A stretch of DNA of 7,347 bases, taken from positions 1 to 7,347 of the forward strand of contig JAGHCP010000063.1 of NCBI GenBank assembly GCA_021160415.1. Reading direction: 5' to 3'. The position numbers and the translations under genes were made by a program. The DNA is from Desulfurococcales archaeon. GTDB lineage: Archaea; Thermoproteota; Thermoprotei_A; Sulfolobales; NBVN01. Under the pieces are notes generated by a model that had not been told where the DNA came from, did not search any database, and was given only the letters and a program-made list of their open reading frames with translations. Positions 1-5,228 of this stretch are shown piece by piece; positions within the stretch are counted from its first letter, which is position 1, and each line of letters starts with the position of its first letter.

Positions 1-660
1 GATACGCTCAGGCTATACGTGTTTAAACCCTCTGCAGTGACCATAGGTTACTTCATGTCTCTACGTGACTCTGTGAATCTCCCCTACGTCCAGAAGGAAG
101 GGATTCCTGTCGTCAGAAGAATCTCCGGTGGGGGCTCAGTACTCCATGACGAGTTAGGTGAGATAACGTATTCAATAATAGTGAAATCCAATGAGGTCCC
201 TAGAGATCCTGTTGAGTCATTTAAATTCCTTTCGGGAGGTGTGATAGAAGCCGCTAAAATTCTGGGAGCACCAGCTGAGTTTAAACCCCTAAACGATGGA
301 ATCATAGCGCAGAAGAAATTCTCCGGGAATGCGCAAGCAAGGAAGTTAGGCGCTATTCTCCAACACGGGACATTCATGTATGCCTCTGACCTGAATAAGT
401 TAGGGAAAGCTCTCCGGGCCCCTAAAGAGAAGCTGAAGGCTCATGAGATCACTAGGATTTCAGAGAGAGTCACAACTATATCTCGATATCTTGGGAGGAA
501 AGTAAGTAGGGAGGAAGCACTTAACGCGCTTAAGGAAGGGTTCAGAAAATGGCTAAAGGTTGAACTCGTTGAAGGAAGCTACACTCCTGAGGAAATTGAA
601 TTAGCCAAGAGCCTAAGATGGAAATACCTATCTAAACAATGGAATGAGTTGAGGCCCTAA
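1..660 (+). CDS. lplA: Lipoate-protein ligase A, catalytic domain (5' truncated by window edge)
   Basis: LplA activates lipoate (or octanoate) with ATP and transfers it to a lysine of lipoyl-domain or GcvH-type proteins in the cytoplasm. The frame is open back to base 1, and the residues before the first possible start codon (GTG at 19) already fit the family (LRLY before FKPSAVTIG), so the true start lies upstream and roughly 25-35 residues are missing. Numbering from base 1, the lipoyl-AMP-binding motif RRISGGGSVLH is at residues 39-49, the KFSGNAQ segment with the probable catalytic Lys106 follows, then QHGTFMY at 121-127, and the typical ending KYLSKQWNELRP. The C-terminal accessory domain of the E. 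coli-type enzyme is absent; the next gene supplies it. The stop and the next start share one base (TAATG), implying coupled translation. Family assignment is firm; substrate preference (lipoate or octanoate) cannot be read. Confidence 0.9.
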   Translation, partial: DTLRLYVFKPSAVTIGYFMSLRDSVNLPYVQKEGIPVVRRISGGGSVLHDELGEITYSIIVKSNEVPRDPVESFKFLSGGVIEAAKILGAPAEFKPLNDGIIAQKKFSGNAQARKLGAILQHGTFMYASDLNKLGKALRAPKEKLKAHEITRISERVTTISRYLGRKVSREEALNALKEGFRKWLKVELVEGSYTPEEIELAKSLRWKYLSKQWNELRP

Positions 661-977
661 TGGAGGGGGATGCACAAACCATTAAAGTATCCGTAAGGTC
701 TCAGAAAACAGTGACAGTTAAGATTTCCATCAACATGAAGGAGTGTGTTTTGCTTGGTATAAGCATTGAAGGTGACTTCTTCGCTGAGAACCCTGAACCT
801 ATTGATGAATTGATCGGTATGAGAGCTGTGTTGAGCAGGGAAGGCGTGAACTCCTTGCTGACGAGAATTAATTCATCTTTAGTGGAGGCAGGAACTGTAG
901 GTTTAGACATTGCTAAAATAATTAAGGTATTAAGGAAGAACCTGGAGGAGGTGCTGGAGCTGTGTGCGAAGAAATAA
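660..977 (+). CDS. lplB: Lipoate-protein ligase accessory subunit LplB (separate C-terminal domain)
   Basis: This 105-residue protein resembles the small accessory domain that is fused to LplA in E. coli but encoded separately in archaea such as Thermoplasma. There, LplA needs LplB for the lipoate adenylation step. The sequence shows the family's short beta strands, then the hallmark ISIEGDFF at residues 34-41 followed by a proline-containing stretch (family pattern I-x-I-T/S-GDFF-x-x-P). Next come an ELIGMRAVLSR-like helix and a C-terminal helical part. The ATG overlaps the lplA stop by one base, and a GAGG lies just upstream at 650-653, so the two subunits are probably made in a coupled, near-equal ratio. 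The protein is short and diverged; the call rests on the GDFF signature, the size and the position directly after a ligase lacking this domain. Confidence 0.78.
   Translation: MEGDAQTIKVSVRSQKTVTVKISINMKECVLLGISIEGDFFAENPEPIDELIGMRAVLSREGVNSLLTRINSSLVEAGTVGLDIAKIIKVLRKNLEEVLELCAKK
944..953 (+). promoter_or_regulatory. Shine-Dalgarno site for the HAD phosphatase gene
   Basis: GGAGGAGGTG lies inside the end of lplB, with an 8-base spacer before GTG at 962. It includes seven of eight bases of the archaeal anti-SD complement GGAGGTGA. It favours the GTG at 962 over the in-frame ATG at 980, which has no well-spaced site. Confidence 0.6.
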
Positions 978-1636
978 GGATGATAGCCTTCGATATGGAT
1001 GGCGTGCTAACGAAGTGTAGGTCGTCTTGGAGAGCTCTTCACCTTCACTTCGGGTCCTTAGGCCTGGTTGAGGAAGAGAGCAGTGCATCTAAGTTCAGGA
1101 ACGGTGATATTGACTATCTTCAGTGGATGAGGCAGGACACGGAAGCAATACTCCTTGCAGCCAGGAAACCGGTACGTAAGGAGGAAATCAGGGCTGTGCT
1201 ACTTGGATTAGAGGTTGACGAAGATGCTGAAAGGGTTGTAAAGTTCGTTAAGAAGCTCGGCATAAAGACAGCCATAATTAGTGGCGGCATAGACATCTTG
1301 GCTGAGGAACTGCAGAGGAAGCTCGGAATAGATTACGTATACGCCAATAAACTTATCTTCGATGAAAACGGTTTTCTGAGACCTGGTGGGGTAGAGGTCG
1401 TAAATCCTTTAAGGAAAGACGAAGTCCTTAAGGAGCTCTCCTCCCGAACAGGAATCCCCCTCACCAAGTTCATGTATATCGGGGATAGTGAATGGGACTG
1501 CAGTGCATTCAAAGCTGTTAAATATCCGGTCTTCCTTAAAAGGGATGATGATGACGTGCATTGCGTCCCAAATCTCAGAACTATATCAAGGTTAAGGGAA
1601 CTCATCGATCTCCTAGAGGATTTATGCGGGATTTAG
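962..1636 (+). CDS. HAD-superfamily phosphatase, SerB-like (phosphoserine phosphatase family)
   Basis: A cytoplasmic Mg2+-dependent phosphohydrolase of 224 residues with all four HAD motifs. Motif I is FDMDGVLT (nucleophile Asp11, acid/base Asp13), motif II is IISGG with Ser107, motif III is Lys152 in NPLRKDEV, and motif IV is GDSEWD with Asp175 and Asp179. The helical cap inserted between motifs I and II (about residues 20-90) and the ISGG motif resemble the SerB/HAD-IB group, but the substrate is not determined; phosphoserine is only one possibility. The GTG start is chosen because of the strong Shine-Dalgarno site at 944-953; an ATG at 980 would remove six residues and still leave motif I intact. 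The gene overlaps lplB by 16 bases, so it is probably the third gene of the lplA-lplB unit. No established role in lipoate metabolism explains that linkage. Confidence 0.85.
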   Translation: MCEEIRMIAFDMDGVLTKCRSSWRALHLHFGSLGLVEEESSASKFRNGDIDYLQWMRQDTEAILLAARKPVRKEEIRAVLLGLEVDEDAERVVKFVKKLGIKTAIISGGIDILAEELQRKLGIDYVYANKLIFDENGFLRPGGVEVVNPLRKDEVLKELSSRTGIPLTKFMYIGDSEWDCSAFKAVKYPVFLKRDDDDVHCVPNLRTISRLRELIDLLEDLCGI

Positions 1637-1641
1637 ATCCC
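1628..1641 (+). repeat. Small inverted repeat spanning the HAD gene stop codon
   Basis: GGGAT and ATCCC form a perfect 5-bp stem around the loop TTAG, which contains the TAG stop. No T-tract follows on the + strand, so this is at best a weak 3'-end structure and may be chance. Confidence 0.3.
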
Positions 1642-1741
1642 TAATTAAAGCTACCGTTAGTTCATAAAGTCAGTAACCTTCAAGCAGACATCCTCCATAC
1701 AGCACAGCTTCTATTGTGAAGGATGAAAGATCTCCGCGGAT

Positions 1742-1756
1742 AGGTATAAAATACCT
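1742..1756. terminator. Inverted repeat in the convergent gap, possible 3'-end element
   Basis: AGGTAT and ATACCT form a perfect 6-bp stem with a 3-base loop, AAA on the + strand and TTT on the - strand. It sits 15 bases past the stop of the radical SAM gene, in the 134-base gap between converging genes. On the - strand it reads as a T-rich hairpin, which could help 3'-end formation of the ior transcript, but the pure T-run usual for archaeal termination is short. The rest of the gap (1637-1741) shows only scattered 6-base inverted repeats, for example CATCCT at 1689 with AGGATG at 1720, and no gene. Confidence 0.3.
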
Positions 1757-1770
1757 GCTCAAATCAAACC

Positions 1771-2631
1771 TTAACTCTTTGGGAAAAGATTAAATAATTT
1801 CTGCGGTACTCCGCAGCAGGAGTACACAACCTCCAACCCTAGCTTCTTTATTAGGGACTTGTGCGGCACTGCTATTCGATCCAGGAGACCCTCACTAATC
1901 CATTCCTCATCATATTTCTTAAGGGATGGAGGCCTCATGCACCCTAGGGAAACCTCATTAAATAATCTATCCGCTAAGCGGAGTGCGTTACCTACCCTAG
2001 TCACATCATACTTCGAGCCTTTCCCACGAATCTCGATCAGTACAGTAATTATCCTGTCAGCTACTTCTGAGACCTCCCTCATGACGGCCAGTTCTTCCTC
2101 ACTTTTTGAGAGAGTTGAGGCAACGACAAGATGGGGGACGACGAAATCCTCACCGTAACGCAGCATGTAGTCCATGAGTTCGATGTAGTCTCTCACTTCT
2201 TTCGCGGGGAGGTTCTTACCTACCCGTAGATAAGTGTTGCTTGGAGGTACTTCATAATCGATGAAGTCGATTCCTGCGGCCCACACATCATCAACCAGTT
2301 CCTTAGGTGCCAAACCTAAGTGTATGGAGAAAACCACCTCATAATTCTTCCTAATCTCCGCGACAACCCTCAGGTGTTCCTTCTTGATTATTAGGTACCC
2401 TGACTTATTGAAACCCCCGCTGAGTAGAAATCCCCTAACCCCTCTAGAAATGAAGTGCTTCAATATCTTCCTCATGCGTTCAGGGTCTGAAACGTCCGTC
2501 ATCCCCTTAAGGTACTTACCTCTGCAGTAAGGGCAGTTTAACTCGCAGTAAGTACCGCTTAGAGAGAGGTTTTGGTAGTAAGGGATTGGAAGAAATGCTT
2601 TTGGTTTTTTGAATATTTGTTTCGTCCTCAC
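1771..2631 (-). CDS. Radical SAM protein, candidate LipS-type (BioB-like) lipoyl synthase component
   Basis: A 286-residue radical SAM enzyme. The SAM-binding 4Fe-4S motif is CELNCPYC with Cys29, Cys33 and Cys36 (CX3CX2C), followed by a GGE-like FLLSGG at 68-73 in a half-barrel-sized core. Further cysteines are Cys231 in LGCMRPP (229-235) and the pair Cys272-Cys273 in YSCCGVP, suitable as ligands of an auxiliary cluster. From memory, a late LGC(M/A)RP motif plus a C-terminal Cys-Cys pair resembles the archaeal BioB-like proteins now called LipS1 and LipS2, which together insert the two sulfurs of lipoate; that match is unverified. The nearby lplA-lplB supports it. It is the last gene of the iorA-iorB operon, 11 bases after iorB. 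Start is GTG with GGAGGG four bases upstream. Other radical SAM chemistry is possible, and which LipS type it would be cannot be decided here. Confidence 0.85.
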   Translation of the reverse strand: MRTKQIFKKPKAFLPIPYYQNLSLSGTYCELNCPYCRGKYLKGMTDVSDPERMRKILKHFISRGVRGFLLSGGFNKSGYLIIKKEHLRVVAEIRKNYEVVFSIHLGLAPKELVDDVWAAGIDFIDYEVPPSNTYLRVGKNLPAKEVRDYIELMDYMLRYGEDFVVPHLVVASTLSKSEEELAVMREVSEVADRIITVLIEIRGKGSKYDVTRVGNALRLADRLFNEVSLGCMRPPSLKKYDEEWISEGLLDRIAVPHKSLIKKLGLEVVYSCCGVPQKLFNLFPKS

Positions 2632-2635
2632 CTAA

Positions 2636-2641
2636 CCCTCC
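2636..2641 (-). promoter_or_regulatory. Shine-Dalgarno site for the radical SAM gene
   Basis: On the - strand GGAGGG occupies the 11-base gap after the iorB stop and precedes GTG (2631-2629) by four bases. The spacing is short, but no other start codon is near; the next in-frame Met is residue 44, beyond the cluster motif. Confidence 0.45.
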
Positions 2642-2642
2642 A

Positions 2643-3260
2643 TTACTTTTTCCTATAGTCCTTTAAATTGAGGCTTTTTCCCTGCATGTATGCGTTTACT
2701 GAGATGTCACCTTTCCTACCTGGTAGGAGCTGATATATAGCTTTCCTAACAGACTCGTCTGTGAGTAAGCTGTAGGACGCATTGAAAGCTCCAAGCAACA
2801 CCATATTCATCGCTCTGTAGTTACCGGCCTTCACCGCTATTTCCCTAGCCGGTATCACATATAACTCCCCACCTATCTCCTTGACCTTGCTCGATACCCT
2901 GCTGATCAGATCGGATTTCTTAGGGTTCTCGGCTATTCCTAGGGATGAACTTATAGGAGGCTTAACTTCGTCAGCCGTGTATATCTTCCCTCCACGCCTT
3001 AAGTAATGCACATTCCTTGAAACCTCAATCAGCTCAAGCCCGAGGATGACGTCGGCGTCTCCAGGGTCGAAGACTGGGGAGTGGATCTCATCACCAACCC
3101 TTACGTAACTCACGACAGATCCGAATCTCTGAGCCATGCCCAGAGTTTCCCCGGTTCTCACAGACTTCCCATCGCCAACTGCGGCTAGTGCTATGACCCT
3201 TGAGAGAGTTAATCCTCCCTGCCCACCTACTGAGGCTATGAGTATATTCATGTTTTTCAC
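2643..3260 (-). CDS. iorB: Indolepyruvate:ferredoxin oxidoreductase, beta subunit
   Basis: This is the 205-residue gamma-domain-type partner of IorA. The complex oxidatively decarboxylates aryl pyruvates (indolepyruvate, phenylpyruvate, hydroxyphenylpyruvate) with CoA, giving aryl-acetyl-CoA, CO2 and reduced ferredoxin. Visible family marks are an N-terminal ASVGGQGG nucleotide/CoA-type loop (residues 9-16), the segment GMAQRFGSVVSYVR (41-54), and NMVLLGA (152-158). Two positions in the usual HGMAQRGGSV block differ here (Leu for His before GMAQR, Phe for the first Gly after it), a mild departure from my recollection of the family. The GTG start overlaps the iorA stop (GTGA, four bases) and has a perfect GGAGGTGA site seven bases upstream; an ATG three codons later is an alternative. 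Length is normal for IorB. The protein is soluble, with no signal or membrane segment. Confidence 0.9.
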   Translation of the reverse strand: MKNMNILIASVGGQGGLTLSRVIALAAVGDGKSVRTGETLGMAQRFGSVVSYVRVGDEIHSPVFDPGDADVILGLELIEVSRNVHYLRRGGKIYTADEVKPPISSSLGIAENPKKSDLISRVSSKVKEIGGELYVIPAREIAVKAGNYRAMNMVLLGAFNASYSLLTDESVRKAIYQLLPGRKGDISVNAYMQGKSLNLKDYRKK

Positions 3261-5140
3261 CCCTTACTCACCTCCACGATAGCATCGAACGGGCAGTACT
3301 TCGCGCATAGACCACACCCTAGACAGTCCTCGACAAGTATGTGGACCTTATGATCCTCACCTATGTACAGTGCTGGGCATCCGGTTATCTTAATGCAGGC
3401 CATACATTCCTTACATCTTTCAGGGATGACTGTGTATCTCTTCTGAACCCCGTAAAGCCTGGCAGCGTGTAGGGCACATGGAGCCCGTGCAATTATGACG
3501 TTAACGCCCGGCTTCCTGATGAGCTCCTTAACAGTTGAGATCATCCTGTCTATGTCGTAAGGGTCAACAACTACCACAGTATCTGCGCCCATACCCTTGA
3601 CTACTTCCTCTATGCTTAGCGGTTTAGTTTCCCTTCCTAGCTCTGTCTTCCCCCAAGTCAGCGTAGATTGATGTCCTGTCATAGCAACTACTTCATTATC
3701 CAGTATCAGAACCAACATATCCACTTTCTTATGGATGGCTTCCGCAAGCGCGGGAAGTCCAGCATGAAAGAGCGTGGAGTCACCAATGGTTGCGACGACT
3801 GGTCCTTTAAAGCCGCTGAGCTTCAGCCCCATAGCCATACCTATGCTTGCACCCATGCTGTGCTCTGTCCATATGGCATTAATAGGGGGGTTAACGCTTA
3901 GGGCGTAGCAACCTATGTCACCGAATATAGGCACTTCCTCCCGTCTAAACCCCGCTTTCAGGATGCCGAAGATCAAACCTATGTAGGAATTCCTGTGGGG
4001 GCAGGAAGGACATAGTGGCGGAGGCCTAGGTGGAGCTTCCAGCCTCTCAACACCCTCACTTTCATGGACGTCGAGGTGGAGGAATCCCTTCATGGCCTTG
4101 AGTACTGTGGAGGGGGTTAATTCACCTACTTCAGGGAGTAACTTCTCCGCCTTCCCAGCGACTTTCACGTCCAGTTTCAACTCATAAGCGAGTTCCTTCA
4201 CCTTGAACTCTATGTAGGGATCTAGCTCCTCAACCACCAAAACCTCATCGCATCCCCTCAGAACCTCACTCATGAACCTCTTCGGGAATGGGTAGAGAAG
4301 ACCTAACTTAACTACCTTAACACCCTCCTTCAACCCTAACTTGCTTAAAGCCTCCATGACGTACTCGTAACCCACACCTTCAGTCACCACACATTTACTG
4401 CCTGAGCCTTCGACCATATTCAAACCGTACTTAGAGAGAAAGTCCTCCACCTTCCCTAATTGCTGTAGAAGCCATGCATGCCTTTCCCTGTTCCACACCA
4501 TACCAGCCCTCACGAATCGTGGAGGGTTCCTCACAAACTTAACGTACTTCTTCGGTGGCTTAATTTCCCCCGTCTCAACAGGCCCTACTGTGTGGTTAAC
4601 CCTCGTGGTTGTCCTGAGAATTACAGGTAGGTTGACTGCCTCACTCAACTCATGAGCTATCACGACGAAATCCTTAGCTTCCTGAGGGTTGGAGGGCGTT
4701 ATCATAGGTAGCTTGGAAAGTTCTGCGAACCACCGACTATCCTGCTCTGTCTGAGTGGTAATAGGTCCTGGGTCATCCGCTATCAATATAACTAATCCTC
4801 CATCAACTCCTGAGTAAGCCGCGGAAAGTATAGGGTCCGCCGCTACGTTAGCCCCTGGCGCCTTCATGGTTACTAACGCCCTCGCACCTCCTATCGCAGC
4901 ACCGAGAGCGATTTCGAACGCAACCCTCTCATTCGCTGCCCACTCAGCATAGATATCTAAGCCCTTACCGAACTCGTGTACAGTCATCAACACCTCACTT
5001 GAAGGCGTTCCTGGATACCCAGTCATCACGTATGTACCAGCTTCTATCGCCCCCCTGGCGATAGCTTCATTCCCCATAAGCGCAATTTTTGTGCCTGGAG
5101 GGGCCTTAAGCGGGTTCAATCTATCCTGCAAAAGAGGCAC
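3257..5140 (-). CDS. iorA: Indolepyruvate:ferredoxin oxidoreductase, alpha subunit (TPP, two 4Fe-4S clusters)
   Basis: The 627-residue catalytic subunit has the usual IorA length and order. The N-terminal pyrimidine-binding-like domain contains GYPGTPSSEV (41-50), EWAANERVAFE (66-76, Glu71 probably activating TPP) and MKAPGANVAADP (92-103). A central domain spans about 245-350. The TPP-binding domain contains CPSCPHR (377-383), GDIGCYAL (407-414), the GDS at 453-455 and DN at 481-482 of the TPP/Mg motif, and MTGHQ (487-491). The C-terminal ferredoxin domain has Cys576, 579, 582 and 588 (CX2CX2CX5C) and Cys606, 609, 612 and 616 (CX2CX2CX3C). The GTG start puts LMGNEAIARG at residue 21, as in characterised archaeal IorA. 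No Shine-Dalgarno site precedes it, so the mRNA is probably nearly leaderless. It heads the iorA-iorB-radical SAM operon and feeds aryl-acyl-CoA to the ligase encoded upstream. Confidence 0.93.
   Translation of the reverse strand: MPLLQDRLNPLKAPPGTKIALMGNEAIARGAIEAGTYVMTGYPGTPSSEVLMTVHEFGKGLDIYAEWAANERVAFEIALGAAIGGARALVTMKAPGANVAADPILSAAYSGVDGGLVILIADDPGPITTQTEQDSRWFAELSKLPMITPSNPQEAKDFVVIAHELSEAVNLPVILRTTTRVNHTVGPVETGEIKPPKKYVKFVRNPPRFVRAGMVWNRERHAWLLQQLGKVEDFLSKYGLNMVEGSGSKCVVTEGVGYEYVMEALSKLGLKEGVKVVKLGLLYPFPKRFMSEVLRGCDEVLVVEELDPYIEFKVKELAYELKLDVKVAGKAEKLLPEVGELTPSTVLKAMKGFLHLDVHESEGVERLEAPPRPPPLCPSCPHRNSYIGLIFGILKAGFRREEVPIFGDIGCYALSVNPPINAIWTEHSMGASIGMAMGLKLSGFKGPVVATIGDSTLFHAGLPALAEAIHKKVDMLVLILDNEVVAMTGHQSTLTWGKTELGRETKPLSIEEVVKGMGADTVVVVDPYDIDRMISTVKELIRKPGVNVIIARAPCALHAARLYGVQKRYTVIPERCKECMACIKITGCPALYIGEDHKVHILVEDCLGCGLCAKYCPFDAIVEVSKG
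3268..3275 (-). promoter_or_regulatory. Perfect Shine-Dalgarno site for iorB
   Basis: On the - strand GGAGGTGA, the full complement of the archaeal 16S rRNA 3' end, lies within the last codons of iorA with a 7-base spacer to GTG at 3260. This supports that start over the ATG at 3251. Confidence 0.65.
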
Positions 5141-5171
5141 CCAACAACTTTTAAGAAGAGCCTTAATAACA

Positions 5172-5179
5172 TTTTAATT
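5172..5179 (-). promoter_or_regulatory. Candidate TATA box for the iorA operon
   Basis: AATTAAAA on the - strand is centred about 35 bases before the iorA GTG. With the usual archaeal spacing of about 27 bases, transcription would begin around 5147-5149 and leave a leader of about 7-9 bases, consistent with the missing Shine-Dalgarno site. A second A/T stretch, CTTAAAAG at 5149-5156, is too close to the start to serve it. Confidence 0.4.
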
Positions 5180-5196
5180 TGCCTCAATGGAGATCG

Positions 5197-5202
5197 AAAA
5201 AA
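5197..5202 (-). terminator. T-tract after the acyl-CoA ligase gene, possible terminator
   Basis: A run of six T on the - strand begins 27 bases after the stop of the ligase gene. Archaeal RNA polymerase commonly ends transcription at such T-runs without a hairpin. It overlaps the operator-like motif at 5199-5209, so one stretch may have either role. Confidence 0.35.
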
Positions 5203-5209
5203 CTGTGTT
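5199..5209 (-). promoter_or_regulatory. Operator-like motif AACACAGTTTT upstream of iorA
   Basis: This 11-base sequence matches the palindrome AACACAGTGTT at 6666-6676 at 10 of 11 positions. It lies about 30 bases upstream of the candidate iorA TATA box, where archaeal activators often bind. Two copies only; may be chance. Confidence 0.25.
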
Positions 5210-5228
5210 TAAGTGTATAGGAAACTAT

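Noticed and set aside
19..21. GTG at 19 as the true start of lplA
   Set aside because: The reading frame is open to base 1 and the codons before it (LRLY) fit the LplA consensus, so the gene is cut by the window edge.
84..377. 97-codon open frame on the - strand
   Set aside because: Antisense to the well-supported lplA motifs; no recognisable protein.
1637..1770. C/D box small RNA in the convergent gap
   Set aside because: GGATGAA near 1721 is not a proper C box (RTGATGA) and no paired D box with suitable spacing was found.
1859..2158. 99-codon open frame on the + strand
   Set aside because: Lies opposite the radical SAM gene, low-complexity Ser-rich translation, no start signal.
3374..3412. 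Unusual CX2CX2CX5C spacing of the first IorA cluster as a novelty
   Set aside because: A longer gap before the fourth cysteine is, as far as I recall, common in archaeal IorA, so it is probably a family trait.
3668..3901. 77-codon open frame on the + strand
   Set aside because: Opposite the TPP-binding region of iorA; shadow frame with no family resemblance.
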